From Planctomycetota bacterium (GTDB taxonomy: Bacteria; Planctomycetota; J058; J103): a DNA stretch of 64,000 bases. This document shows, piece after piece, positions 26,792 through 35,767 of the stretch. The DNA lies in the NCBI GenBank assembly GCA_026004615.1, contig BPJM01000005.1, positions 64,477 through 128,476 on the forward strand, in the 5' to 3' direction. The notes beneath the pieces are model-generated. The model did no database searches and was not told the origin of the DNA. It was given only the letters and a program-made list of their open reading frames with translations. The translations under genes were made by a program, and so were the position numbers. The number at the start of each line of letters is the position of its first letter. Position 1 is the first letter of the stretch.

Positions 26792-27043
26792 ATGGCGCAC
26801 AAGAAGGGTGGCGGCTCCAGCCGCAACGGGCGCGACAGCAACGCGCAGCGGCGCGGGGTCAAGATCTTCGGCGGTCAGCTCGCGCGGCCGGGCAACATCA
26901 TCGTCCGGCAGCTCGGCACGCGCTTCCGGCCGGGGCACAACGTCGGTATGGGGCGGGACTACACGCTGTTCGCGCTCGCGGAGGGCGTGGTGCACTTCCG
27001 GCCCAATCGCCGCGTGGACGTGCTCCCCGCGCCGCAGGGCTGA
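26792..27043 (+). CDS. rpmA: 50S ribosomal protein L27
   Basis: 83 residues: [20 protein letters not shown], then [37 protein letters not shown]. The N-terminus MAHKK reaches the peptidyl-transferase centre in the known ribosome; no N-terminal processing extension of the Firmicutes type is present. Lies 12 bases after rplU. Confidence 0.97.
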   Translation: MAHKKGGGSSRNGRDSNAQRRGVKIFGGQLARPGNIIVRQLGTRFRPGHNVGMGRDYTLFALAEGVVHFRPNRRVDVLPAPQG

Positions 27044-27107
27044 TCGTCTGCTGCCTGTCCGCGCCCCCCGCGGCGGGTCGTCGGCGCCGGGTACGGAATC
27101 GCGGGTC

Positions 27108-28142
27108 TTGTTCGTCGATCGCGCCGACATCATCGCGGAAGGGGGGCGGGGAGGCGACGGCTGCTGCGCCTTCCTGCGGGAGAAGTACCGGCCCTTCGGC
27201 GGCCCGGCCGGCGGCGATGGCGGCCGCGGCGGCAGCGTGATCCTGCGCGCGACCGGTTCGGTCTCCACCCTCGCCGAGATCCACCGGCAGGTCCACTTCC
27301 GCGCCGAGAGCGGGCGGCCGGGCAGCGGCAACCGCCGCGCGGGCCGGGCCGGACGCGATCTGGTGGTCGCGGTCCCGCTCGGAACCCTGGTCCGCGCCTG
27401 GCGGCCCGACGGGACACTGGGGCCGGTGCTGCGGGATCTGGTGGCAGAGGGCGAGGAGTTCGTCGCCGCGCGCGGCGGCCGCGGCGGCCGGGGCAACGCG
27501 GCCTTCGCCACCCCGACCGACCAGGCGCCCCGCCGCTGCGAGCGGGGCGAGCCCGGCAGCCGGGCGCGCTACACCCTGGAGCTGAAGCTGATCGCGGACG
27601 TGGGGCTGGTGGGACTGCCCAACGCGGGCAAATCGACCCTGCTCCGCCGCCTGTCGGCCGCCCGCCCCAAGGTCGCCCCGTATCCATTCACCACACTCGC
27701 CCCCGTGCTCGGGGTGGTCGAACTGGGGGAATACCGGCAGTGCGTGTTCGCCGATATCCCGGGGCTGATCGAGGGTGCGCACCAGGGCGCCGGGCTGGGG
27801 CACGCCTTCCTGCGCCACATCGAGAGGACGCGCCTGCTCGTGCACGTCATCGATGCCGCGCCCGCGGCGGGCGACCCGGTGGCGGCCTACCGGCAGGTCC
27901 GCCACGAGCTGCAGGCGCACGGGGCCGGTCTGGCGGAGCGGCCGGAGCTGGTGGCGCTGAACAAGGTCGATCTGCCGGAGAGCGCCGCGGGCATCGCCGC
28001 CTTTCGCGCCGCGCATCCGGAGCTGGAGGTCTATCCGATCTCGGCGGCAACCGGCGCGGGGATCGGCCCGCTGCTCGCAGCGGTGGCGCGCCGGCTGCAG
28101 GCGCTCAGCGGCTCCGGGCGGCCGGCGCCGTCTCGCCCCTGA
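27108..28142 (+). CDS. obgE: GTPase Obg (CgtA)
   Basis: About 344 residues. The TTG at 27108 is taken as start because it gives MFVDRADI, the usual Obg N-terminus. The glycine-rich Obg fold (GGDGGRGGSVIL, RGGRGGRGNAAFATPT) is followed by the GTPase domain: P loop GLPNAGKSTLL, switch PFTTLAPVLGVV, DIPGLIEGAHQGAGLGHAFLRHIERT, NKVD and an SAATG-like motif. Obg assists 50S maturation and stress control. Third in the rplU-rpmA-obgE order, 64 bases after rpmA. Confidence 0.95.
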   Translation: MFVDRADIIAEGGRGGDGCCAFLREKYRPFGGPAGGDGGRGGSVILRATGSVSTLAEIHRQVHFRAESGRPGSGNRRAGRAGRDLVVAVPLGTLVRAWRPDGTLGPVLRDLVAEGEEFVAARGGRGGRGNAAFATPTDQAPRRCERGEPGSRARYTLELKLIADVGLVGLPNAGKSTLLRRLSAARPKVAPYPFTTLAPVLGVVELGEYRQCVFADIPGLIEGAHQGAGLGHAFLRHIERTRLLVHVIDAAPAAGDPVAAYRQVRHELQAHGAGLAERPELVALNKVDLPESAAGIAAFRAAHPELEVYPISAATGAGIGPLLAAVARRLQALSGSGRPAPSRP

Positions 28143-28209
28143 CCGCTCGGGGCTCCCCGGCGCCCTGGCGCCCGGTGCGGGGCGCGGGGGCCTGCCTGCG
28201 CTCGCGCGC

Positions 28210-29316
28210 TCAGTACTCGAAGTCGAAGTCCGCGGCGCGCGAGCCCTTGATGATGCCGCGGATCTCCATCTTCAGCTCCTCGGGATTGTCGGCCGCGGCG
28301 ACCGCCTCTTCGAGCGAGATCTTCTCCGCCTCGTACAGCCGCCGCAGCGACTGGTTGAACGTCTGCGAGCCGAAGTACTCGCCCTCCTTGATCGCCTTGT
28401 ACAGCTCGGTCGTGCGGCCCTCGGCCAGCAGGTCGCGCACCGTGGGGCTGCGCATCATGAGCTCGACCGCGGGCACCCGCCCCACCCCATCCCGGCGCGG
28501 CAGCAACCGCTGGCTGATCACGCCCTCCAGCACCATCGACAGCTGCAGGCGCACCAGCTCGTGCTGGTGCGGCGGGAAGTAGTTGATGATGCGCTCGACG
28601 GTCTGCTGCGCATTGACCGTGTGCAGCGTGGAGAGCACCAGGTGGCCGGTCTCCGCCGCCGTGATGGCGGCCTCCATGGTCTCGCGATCCCGCATCTCGC
28701 CGATCATGATCACGTCCGGAGACTGGCGTACGATGTGCTTGAGCGCGGCGTGGAAGTCGGGCGTGTCGCTGCCGATCTCGCGCTGCGAGATGATCGAGCG
28801 CTTGTCCTGGTAGATGAACTCGATCGGATCCTCGATGGTCACGATGTGCTTGTTGAAGTTGCTGTTGATGTAACCGATCATCGAGGCCAGCGTGGTGGAC
28901 TTGCCCGAGCCGGTCACCCCGGTCACCAGCACCAGCCCGCGCTGGAGCGAGGCCAGCCGCCGCAGCGGCTCGCTCGGCAGCTCCAGCTCCTCGAAGCTCG
29001 GGATGTTGCGCTCGATGTAGCGCAGGGCGAAGGCGTAGTTGTTGCGCTGGCGGTAGACATTGGCGCGAAAGCGCCCGATGCCGGGCAGGTCGTACGCCAT
29101 GTCGACCTCGCTGCTGTGCTCGAAATCGGCATCCGGCCGCGCCCGGCGCAGCAGCTCGATGACCTGTTGGGCGGTCTCGGGCGTGAGCGGTTCGGCCTGC
29201 ATGAACCGGACGCGCCCGTCGATGCGAAGGCTCGGCGGGCTGCCGACCTTGAGGAAGAGATCGGAGGCACGCTCCTGCACCACCCGCTTGAGCAGCCCGT
29301 GGAAGTCGATGGCCAT
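28210..29316 (-). CDS. pilT: Type IV pilus retraction ATPase PilT
   Basis: 368 residues. Walker A VTGSGKSTTLASMI (about residues 131-144), the family motif IITIEDPIEF-like (VTIEDPIEFIY), Walker B region VIMIGEMRDRETMEAAI with TAAETGHLVLSTLHT, and a C-terminal RLL PRRDGVGR-like region (LLPRRDG VGRVPAVE). These mark PilT rather than PilB, which carries an extra N-terminal domain and a tetracysteine motif. Drives pilus disassembly and twitching. No other pil genes are in the window. Confidence 0.95.
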   Translation of the reverse strand: MAIDFHGLLKRVVQERASDLFLKVGSPPSLRIDGRVRFMQAEPLTPETAQQVIELLRRARPDADFEHSSEVDMAYDLPGIGRFRANVYRQRNNYAFALRYIERNIPSFEELELPSEPLRRLASLQRGLVLVTGVTGSGKSTTLASMIGYINSNFNKHIVTIEDPIEFIYQDKRSIISQREIGSDTPDFHAALKHIVRQSPDVIMIGEMRDRETMEAAITAAETGHLVLSTLHTVNAQQTVERIINYFPPHQHELVRLQLSMVLEGVISQRLLPRRDGVGRVPAVELMMRSPTVRDLLAEGRTTELYKAIKEGEYFGSQTFNQSLRRLYEAEKISLEEAVAAADNPEELKMEIRGIIKGSRAADFDFEY

Positions 29317-29365
29317 CGGTGGCCTCCCGCTCTCCCAACCCTGCGCGTCGCACGCTGGCGAGGAG

Positions 29366-29371
29366 ATTATA
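29366..29371 (-). promoter_or_regulatory. -10 element TATAAT upstream of pilT
   Basis: Perfect TATAAT on the minus strand, about 50 bases before the pilT ATG. No convincing -35 at 16-18 bases. Confidence 0.45.
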
Positions 29372-29476
29372 TGGCACGGCCGGCGGGCGCACCACGCCCG
29401 CGGGGCGGACGGAGCGGGGCGGTGCTCCGGTGCGCCGCGGCCGGCGGCGGCGCTGGCGGCTGGCGGTCCCTCCGAC

Positions 29477-29482
29477 TAGACT
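29477..29482 (+). promoter_or_regulatory. -10-like TAGACT upstream of coaX
   Basis: TAGACT 30 bases before the GTG of coaX, followed by a GGGGAGGG ribosome site. The same hexamer recurs upstream of trmB, uvrA and the GNAT gene. Confidence 0.4.
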
Positions 29483-29512
29483 CTGCTGCGCGGTCGGGGA
29501 GGGCTGGTCGCC

Positions 29513-30271
29513 GTGCTGCTGGTCGCCGATGTGGGCAACACCCATCTGCACCTGGGTCTGTACGACGGGGAGCGGCTGGTGCGCACCGCACGGCTGCTCG
29601 CCGAGGATCTGCTCGCCATGGACGAGGCCTGGCGGCGCTTCGTGGACGGGCTGCCGGAACCGGTGCTGGAGGGGACCGTGCTCTGTTCGGTCAACCCCAA
29701 GGTCAAGATCCCGTTCAGCCACTGGATCGGGCAGCGCTTCGGCCGCCGTCCCCTGGTGGTGGGCGAGGGGCTGGAGTTGCCGATCCCGCTGGAGGTCGAT
29801 GACCCGCACGAGGTCGGCGCCGACCGCATCGTCAACGCCTTCGCCGCGTTGCGGCTGTGCGGGCAGGGCCCGCTGGTGGTGGTGGACTTCGGGACCGCCA
29901 TCACCCTCGACGTGGTGAGCGAGACCGGCGCCTACCTCGGCGGGGCGATCGCGCCGGGGGTGGAGACCGCCGCCCGGGCGCTCGCCGCCCGCACGGCGCT
30001 GCTGCCCTACGTGCGCGTGGCGCCGGCCGAGCGCGCGATCGGCCGCAACACGATCGAGGCGCTGCGCAGCGGGCTCTGGTTCGGGCTGCGCGGGCTGTTC
30101 GAGGCGCTGTGCGCACGGGTGATCGCGGAGCTGCCGCGCCCGCCTCGGCTGCTGGCGACGGGCGGCGATGCCGCGCTCATGGTCGAGGGCAGCTCGCTCG
30201 GCTTCGAGCTCCACCCGCATCTCACCCTGGAGGGCCTGCGCCTGGCATGGCAGGAGCGGGGCGCGCCATGA
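29513..30271 (+). CDS. coaX: Type III pantothenate kinase
   Basis: 252 residues from GTG 29513. Begins LLVADVGNTHLHLGLYDG (phosphate motif DVGNT), with EVGADRIVNAFAA, VVVDFGTAITLDVVSETGAYLGGAIAPGV and TGGDAALM: the ASKHA-fold signatures of CoaX. Catalyses the first step of coenzyme A synthesis. The stop overlaps the pyrB start (ATGA). Confidence 0.93.
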   Translation: MLLVADVGNTHLHLGLYDGERLVRTARLLAEDLLAMDEAWRRFVDGLPEPVLEGTVLCSVNPKVKIPFSHWIGQRFGRRPLVVGEGLELPIPLEVDDPHEVGADRIVNAFAALRLCGQGPLVVVDFGTAITLDVVSETGAYLGGAIAPGVETAARALAARTALLPYVRVAPAERAIGRNTIEALRSGLWFGLRGLFEALCARVIAELPRPPRLLATGGDAALMVEGSSLGFELHPHLTLEGLRLAWQERGAP

Positions 30272-31200
30272 GCGGCTGGTCGAGCCCGCACCTGCTCGGC
30301 ATGCGGGGGCTCGCGCGCGAGGCGATCGAGGCCGTACTCGAGCTGGCGGCGCGCCGCCGGCCGCACGCCGAGGCGCAGGCGCCGCCGCTGGGACTGCTCG
30401 CCGGCCGCACCGTCGCCAACCTGTTCTTCGAACCCTCCACCCGCACCCGCACCTCGTTCACCCTGGCGGCGCGCCGGCTGGGGGCCGAGGTGATCGACTA
30501 TGCGGTCGCCGCCGGCAGCACGGTCAAGGGTGAGAGCACGGTGGACACCGCGCGCAACATCGTCGCCATGGGAGTGGACGCGCTGGTCGTACGCTCGGCG
30601 CACGCCGGCACGCCGGTGCTGCTGGCGCGCCACGTCGATGCCGCGATCCTCAATGCGGGGGACGGGGCGCACGAGCATCCGACCCAGGCCCTGCTCGACC
30701 TGTTCACCCTGCGAGAGATCTTCGGCGAGGTGCGGGGGCTGCAGGTGCTCATCGTGGGCGACATCGGGGCGAGCCGCGTGGCGCGCTCCAACCTGTGGGC
30801 GCTGCGCACCATGGGCGCGGAGGTGACGCTGTGCGGGCCGCCGACGCTGGTGCCACGGGCCTTCGAAGCGCTGGGCGCGCGCGTGGCGCATCGGCTCGAG
30901 CCCGAGCTGGAGCGCGCCGACGCGGTCATGCTGCTCCGCATCCAGCACGAACGGCATCGCGCCGGCGCCATCCCGAGCGTGCGCGAGTACGCGCGGCTGT
31001 TCGGCATGACCGCGGAGCGCGCTGCCCGGCTCCGACCCGGTGCGATCATCATGCACCCGGGTCCGATCCACCGCGGGGTGGAACTCATGCCCGAGGTGGC
31101 CGACGGGGAACGTTCCGTGGTGCTGCGCCAGGCGCGCAACGGAGTGGCGATCCGGATGGCGGTGCTGGAGCTGTGTCTGGAGGCGCGGCGCCGTGGCTGA
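30268..31200 (+). CDS. pyrB: Aspartate carbamoyltransferase catalytic subunit
   Basis: 310 residues, typical length. Carbamoyl-phosphate site FFEPSTRTRTSF, KGESTVDTARNI, the GDGAHEHPTQALLDL loop and GDIGASRVARSN; C-terminal MHPGPIHRGVEL for the aspartate domain. Forms N-carbamoyl-aspartate in pyrimidine synthesis. Overlaps coaX by 4 bases and pyrC by 8, so the three genes are translationally coupled. Confidence 0.96.
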   Translation: MSGWSSPHLLGMRGLAREAIEAVLELAARRRPHAEAQAPPLGLLAGRTVANLFFEPSTRTRTSFTLAARRLGAEVIDYAVAAGSTVKGESTVDTARNIVAMGVDALVVRSAHAGTPVLLARHVDAAILNAGDGAHEHPTQALLDLFTLREIFGEVRGLQVLIVGDIGASRVARSNLWALRTMGAEVTLCGPPTLVPRAFEALGARVAHRLEPELERADAVMLLRIQHERHRAGAIPSVREYARLFGMTAERAARLRPGAIIMHPGPIHRGVELMPEVADGERSVVLRQARNGVAIRMAVLELCLEARRRG

Positions 31201-32518
31201 ACGGAGCGAGCCGGCCACCATCCTGATCCGCGGCGGGCGGGTCATCGATCCGGCGAGCGGCCGGGACGAACTCGCCGACGTGCTCGTCATGTACGGGCGC
31301 ATCGCGGACGTGGGAGCGGGCATCCGGCGTGCAACCGACCGTACCATCGACGCGGCGGGGCTGGTCGTGTGCCCGGGCTTCATCGACATCCACGTGCACC
31401 TGCGCGAGCCGGGTCAGGAGCGCAAGGAGACGATCCGGACCGGGGCGCGCGCCGCTGCCGCCGGCGGTTTCACCACCGTCTGCGCCATGCCCAACACCGA
31501 ACCGCCGCTCGATACCCGCGCCGCCTGCGAGTTCGTGGTCGACCAGGGCCGGCGGGCGGGCGGGGCCCGGGTGCTGCCGATCGGCTGCGTCAGCAAGGGC
31601 CGGCGCGGCGAGGAGCTCGCCGAGCTCGGAGACCTGGCGGCCGGCGGTGCATGCGCCTTCAGCGACGACGGCGACCCGGTGCGCACCGCCGCCCTCATGC
31701 ACCGTGCGCTGCTGTATGCCGCGATGCTCGATCGCGTGGTGATCGATCACTGCGAGGATCCGACGCTGTCGGCGGGCGGCCAGATGCATGCCGGAGTCGT
31801 GTCGGCCGAACTCGGGCTCCAAGGCAAGCCCGGTGTCAGCGAAGACGTGATCGTGGCGCGCGACCTGCTGCTCGCCGAAGCGTGCGGCACGCGGGTGCAC
31901 ATCGCGCACCTGTCGACCGCCCGCTCGCTGGCGCTGGTGCGCGAGGCGCGCCGGCGCGGCGTGCGCGCGAGCTGCGAGGTCACCCCGCACCATCTGCTGC
32001 TCACCGACGAGCAGGTGCGCGCCTTCGATGCCGCGGCGCACAAGATGAACCCGCCGCTCAGGTCCGAGGCCGATCGCCAGGCGCTGCTGCAGGGGCTCGC
32101 CGACGGCACGATCGACTGCGTCGCCAGTGACCATGCCCCCCATTCCCAGGAGGACAAGGAGCGCGAGTGGGATCTGGCGCCGTGCGGCGTGATCGGACTG
32201 GAGACGACCTGGCCCGTGATCTACACCGAGCTGGTGGAGACGGGCGTGATCTCGCTCAGCCGCGCGGTAGAGCTGCTCACGGTGGGACCGGTGCGCTGCC
32301 TGGGCCTGGACGCCGACTCGCAGCTGGAGGCCTCGAGCGGCACCCTCGCCCGCGGCGCCGCCGCCGATCTGGTGGTCTTCGACCCGGCGACGCCCTTCAC
32401 GCTCGGTGCCTCGGGCTTCTACAGCGCCGCGCGCAACAGCCCGTTCGCAGGGCGCGAGGTCCGCGGCCGCATCCGCTACACCCTGGTCGGCGGCCGCGTG
32501 GTCCACGAGGCGGACTGA
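31193..32518 (+). CDS. pyrC: Dihydroorotase (type I)
   Basis: 441 residues from GTG 31193, 8 bases inside pyrB. The binuclear-metal motif FIDIHVHLREPGQERKETI, AAAAGGFTTVCAMPNTEP, CEDP with VIDH, HIAHLSTA, EVTPHHLLLTDE and CVASDHAPHSQEDKE are all in place, so it is an active-type dihydroorotase rather than the inactive PyrC-like partner (PyrX). Closes the dihydroorotate ring after PyrB in the same operon. Confidence 0.95.
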   Translation: MAERSEPATILIRGGRVIDPASGRDELADVLVMYGRIADVGAGIRRATDRTIDAAGLVVCPGFIDIHVHLREPGQERKETIRTGARAAAAGGFTTVCAMPNTEPPLDTRAACEFVVDQGRRAGGARVLPIGCVSKGRRGEELAELGDLAAGGACAFSDDGDPVRTAALMHRALLYAAMLDRVVIDHCEDPTLSAGGQMHAGVVSAELGLQGKPGVSEDVIVARDLLLAEACGTRVHIAHLSTARSLALVREARRRGVRASCEVTPHHLLLTDEQVRAFDAAAHKMNPPLRSEADRQALLQGLADGTIDCVASDHAPHSQEDKEREWDLAPCGVIGLETTWPVIYTELVETGVISLSRAVELLTVGPVRCLGLDADSQLEASSGTLARGAAADLVVFDPATPFTLGASGFYSAARNSPFAGREVRGRIRYTLVGGRVVHEAD

Positions 32519-32569
32519 GCGGTCGGGGCGCGGGCCAGGGGGCCGGCCCGCCACAGGAGGCCGTAGGCG

Positions 32570-34240
32570 ATGCAGCGGCTGCGGCAGGCGAGGGCGGTGG
32601 CAGCGGGGATGGCGCTGCGCGCAGCGTGCGCGTTCGGCCTGCCGGCAGCGCTGGTGGCTGCGGGCTGTGGCGCCGCGGTGCCGGTGCCGCCGCCCTTGCC
32701 GGCCAGCGCCGGCCGCGCGCTGCCGGAGATGGCTGTCGGGGGCGCGTCGATCGAGGCGCTGCAGAGCCGCCTGGTGGCCCTCGCCGCCGACCGCCCGCGG
32801 CTGGAGCACCAGGCGCGGCTGGTGCTCCAGCACCACCCGGAGCTGGCCCTCGCGCACCACGCGCTGGCGCTCGTCGCCCTGGAGCGGGGCGAGCACGAGC
32901 GCGCGCTGGCCAGCGCCCGGCGGGCGCTGGGGCTCGACCCGGGGCTGGGCTGCGCGTTGCGGCTGGTGCGCCGGCTGCTGGTGGCGGAGGACCGGGGCGC
33001 CGAGGCCGTGGCCACCTGGCAGCGGGGGCTGTTCGCCCCGGAGCTCGCCCCCCGCTGGCCCGACCGGTTCGCGGCCCGGCGGCAGGCGCTGGCCGCCGCC
33101 GCCACCACGGTGGCGCGCCGTGCTGACGACCCCGAGGCGCGGCATGCGCTCGCGCGCGCGTATCTGGCGTGCGGCTGGATCGAGGAGGCGGCGCTGCAGG
33201 CCGCGCGCCTGGACCGGATCGACCGGGAGCTGGAGCGGCAGCTACGGCTGGTGCGGGCAGTGCGCCGGGGGCTGGCGGCGCTGGGCCCGCAGCACGGGCT
33301 CGAGGAGGCGCAGCGCGTGCTCGCCGCGGCGGCCGTGCACGCCGGTCGGCCCGAGCTCGCCGGGCCGCCGCTGGCCACGAGCGGTGGCGAGGCAGGCACG
33401 CTGCTCACCCCGGGGGCGCCGCTGGTGGCGGCGCTGCTCGAGGCCGGGGTGCTGCTCGAGCTGCGCGAGACCTCCCGGGGCTTGCTCGCGCGCGCTCCGA
33501 GCGTGGTCGCGCTCTTCGAGGTACCCGCGCTCACCGGCACCGCGCCGGTGCTCTGCTACGTGGTCGAGGGCCAGGGGCTGGAGCCCGCACGCCGCCAGGC
33601 CCTGCTCGGCCGGAGCGGGCCCGCTGGGGCGGTGGTGCTCGATCTCGATGCGCTGCGGCCGGCACCGCGCGATCTGGCGTGCGCGGCCGCACTGCTGGCC
33701 GGGCAGGCGCCCCGCAGTGCGGCGGAGCGGGCGCTGCTGCGGCTGCTCGAGCGGTTGTTCGGCCCGCCGCCGGTGGGGGTGCCGCGCGAGCGGCTGTTCG
33801 CGGAGCTGCTGGCGGTGCGGCTGGACTACGTGGCGCTGCACGAGGTGGGACATGCGGTCGATCTGCGCCGGCTGGTGCCGCGGGCGGCGCATCCGTGGCG
33901 CAACCTGGAGCGGCTGTTCGCCGGCGGGCTCAGCGCCGCCGGGATCGGGGCCCGCGACGAGGAGGTGGCGGAGCTGTTCGCGCTGCTGCAGGGGCGCTGG
34001 CCCGCCGCGGCGTTGTACTCGCTGCTGGGTGCGGCTGCCCACGGCGGGCCGAGCGTGCACGCCCGCGCGGCGCGCGCGGTACTGGCCGGACTCGCCGCGG
34101 CGCCGGAGGAGGCCGCACCTGTTCGGGCGGAAGAGATCGCCCGCCGGGTGCTCTTGCTCGACGATCCGGAGCTGCGCGCGCGCGCCCGCGCGCGCCTGGT
34201 GGCGCTCGGGGTGCTCGAGCCCGAGTCGCGGGCGCCGTGA
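32570..34240 (+). CDS. Probable lipoprotein with helical repeats and a HExxH motif
   Basis: 556 residues with an AGGAGG upstream. The N-terminus ends in a hydrophobic stretch and a possible lipobox (LVAAGC), suggesting a lipoprotein. Residues about 60-260 show TPR-like helices (ALAHHALALVALERGEHERALASARRALGLDPG). The C-terminal part contains LDYVALHEVGHAVDL (about residues 418-432), a HExxH motif as in zinc metalloproteases, but I cannot identify the third metal ligand or a known family. No further family match. Overlapped by the following small membrane protein gene (GTGA), so probably expressed together. Confidence 0.55.
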   Translation: MQRLRQARAVAAGMALRAACAFGLPAALVAAGCGAAVPVPPPLPASAGRALPEMAVGGASIEALQSRLVALAADRPRLEHQARLVLQHHPELALAHHALALVALERGEHERALASARRALGLDPGLGCALRLVRRLLVAEDRGAEAVATWQRGLFAPELAPRWPDRFAARRQALAAAATTVARRADDPEARHALARAYLACGWIEEAALQAARLDRIDRELERQLRLVRAVRRGLAALGPQHGLEEAQRVLAAAAVHAGRPELAGPPLATSGGEAGTLLTPGAPLVAALLEAGVLLELRETSRGLLARAPSVVALFEVPALTGTAPVLCYVVEGQGLEPARRQALLGRSGPAGAVVLDLDALRPAPRDLACAAALLAGQAPRSAAERALLRLLERLFGPPPVGVPRERLFAELLAVRLDYVALHEVGHAVDLRRLVPRAAHPWRNLERLFAGGLSAAGIGARDEEVAELFALLQGRWPAAALYSLLGAAAHGGPSVHARAARAVLAGLAAAPEEAAPVRAEEIARRVLLLDDPELRARARARLVALGVLEPESRAP

Positions 34241-34773
34241 GCGAGGGGGCCAGCACGGGCATGGCGAGGAGGCGGCCGGCGGTCGATCCGGCGGCGCGTT
34301 CGCTCTGGCGCTGGGGGCCGGCGGGACTGTGTGGCGTGGCGGCGCTGGCCGGCATCGCGGCCGCGCGCGCCGGCTGGCACCGGGCGCTGGGCCTGGAGGT
34401 CGCCGGGTGGGAGTATGCCGAGGCGCGGCTGCTGGCCGCGGCGCTGGGGGCGGGAGCGCTGGCGGCGTTCGGCGCAGCGCTGCTCGGGCGCCGGGCGCTG
34501 TGGCTGCTCGCGGCGGCGGGCGGACTCGGGGCCATGGGGGCCGCCGTACGCCACGGGCTGCGGATCGAGGAGGCGGGGCGGACGATCGCCGAGGTCCTGG
34601 CGGCGGTGGACCTGGCGGGCCCGGGCGCACCCGGCGGCCGGCTGCTGGGGGCCTACTGGATCGCCGCCGCCGCCGCCCTGCTCCAGGTCCTCGCCGCGCT
34701 GGGCGGCTGGATCGGCGAGCGGCGCGGCGGCCGCCCGGACGCCTCCGGAGCGGAGCAGCGTGCCGGCCCCTGA
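34237..34773 (+). CDS. Small multi-spanning membrane protein of unknown function
   Basis: 178 residues if started at GTG 34237, whose TGA overlap with the upstream stop supports coupling; an ATG at 34261 is the alternative. Four hydrophobic segments (AGLCGVAALAGIAAARAG, LLAAALGAGALAAFGAALLG, LWLLAAAGGLGAMGAAV, IAAAAALLQVLAALGGW). No recognised domain. Overlap with the HExxH lipoprotein-like gene suggests a joint function at the membrane, but nothing defines it. Confidence 0.55.
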   Translation: MSEGASTGMARRRPAVDPAARSLWRWGPAGLCGVAALAGIAAARAGWHRALGLEVAGWEYAEARLLAAALGAGALAAFGAALLGRRALWLLAAAGGLGAMGAAVRHGLRIEEAGRTIAEVLAAVDLAGPGAPGGRLLGAYWIAAAAALLQVLAALGGWIGERRGGRPDASGAEQRAGP

Positions 34774-34915
34774 GCCGGCCGCAGCCGGCCAGGCCCTTTC
34801 CGAAGGCGGCAGCAGTGCGGGACACAAGCGGCGCGCCCGCGGCCGGAGCGGTCCCTGTCGGCCGGCGCGGCTATGCTCGCCGCCCGCGTGTTGGCCCGCG
34901 ACAGAGGAGCACGCG

Positions 34916-35722
34916 GTGAAGGCACTCGCCGTGGCGGCGGCCGCCGCCGAGGGACTTGGCCGCTGGGTACTCGACCTGCTGCTGCCGCCGTGCTGCGCCG
35001 GCTGCGGCGGCGCGCTCGCGGCGACGCCGCCGGACGGGGTACCGGGCTGCGCGGCGTGCCGGAATGGGCTCGCCGAGCCGCTGGCGCACCAGTGCCGGCG
35101 TTGCGGGGCGCGGCTGCCCGGGGGCCGCCGGCGCGGCCGGGGCCGCTGTGCGGCCTGCCGGCAGCTCGCTCCGGCCGTGCCGCCCACAGCCGTGCTGGGG
35201 CCCTATGCGGGGCGGCTGCGGGCGCTGGTGCGGGCGCTGAAGTACCGCGGGGCGACGGCCAAGGCACCGTTGCTGGGCGCGCTGCTGGCCGCGCGCGTGC
35301 GCGAGCGCGGCCTGCGCGCCGATCTGGTCGTGCCGGTGCCGGGGGCCGGAGCCCGGGTCCGCCGCCGCGGGCTCGACCATGCGGCGCTGCTCGCGCAGGC
35401 GCTCGCCGAGGCGCTGGGGCTCCGGTGCGCTCCGCGCGCGCTGGTGCGGGTGCGCAACAGCCCGCCGCTGTTCGGGCTCGGCCGCGCGGCGCGGCGAGCG
35501 GCGCTGCTGGGGGCCTTCCGCGCCGAGCCCGCTCTGGTCGGTGGCCGCCGGGTGCTGCTGGTCGACGACGTGCTCACCAGCGGGGCGACCCTGGCTGCCT
35601 GCGCCGAGGCGCTGGGGGGCGCTGGCGCACGCGCGGTCGCCGCCGCCTGCGTCGCCCGCCGCCAGCGCCGGTGCCCGGGGCGCGGGCGCGAGCACAGCGG
35701 GGGGGATGGCCTGCACCGGTAG
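34916..35722 (+). CDS. ComF-family phosphoribosyltransferase-like protein
   Basis: 268 residues from GTG 34916, after AGAGGAGC. The N-terminal part has two zinc-binding pairs (CCAGCGG, CAACR ... CRRCGARL ... CAACRQ), then YAGRLRALVRALKYRG, VVPVPGAGARVRRRGLDHAALLAQALAEALG and the PRPP-loop-type motif VLLVDDVLTSGAT at about residues 211-223: the standard ComF/amidophosphoribosyltransferase-like layout. ComF is needed for DNA uptake in competent bacteria; many carriers are not known to be competent, so role here is open. A TATGCT at 34872 could be a -10. Confidence 0.88.
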   Translation: MKALAVAAAAAEGLGRWVLDLLLPPCCAGCGGALAATPPDGVPGCAACRNGLAEPLAHQCRRCGARLPGGRRRGRGRCAACRQLAPAVPPTAVLGPYAGRLRALVRALKYRGATAKAPLLGALLAARVRERGLRADLVVPVPGAGARVRRRGLDHAALLAQALAEALGLRCAPRALVRVRNSPPLFGLGRAARRAALLGAFRAEPALVGGRRVLLVDDVLTSGATLAACAEALGGAGARAVAAACVARRQRRCPGRGREHSGGDGLHR

Positions 35723-35767
35723 GCGGCGCCGCATGGGGCGAGGCCCCTGCTGTCCGAACCGCCGCTC

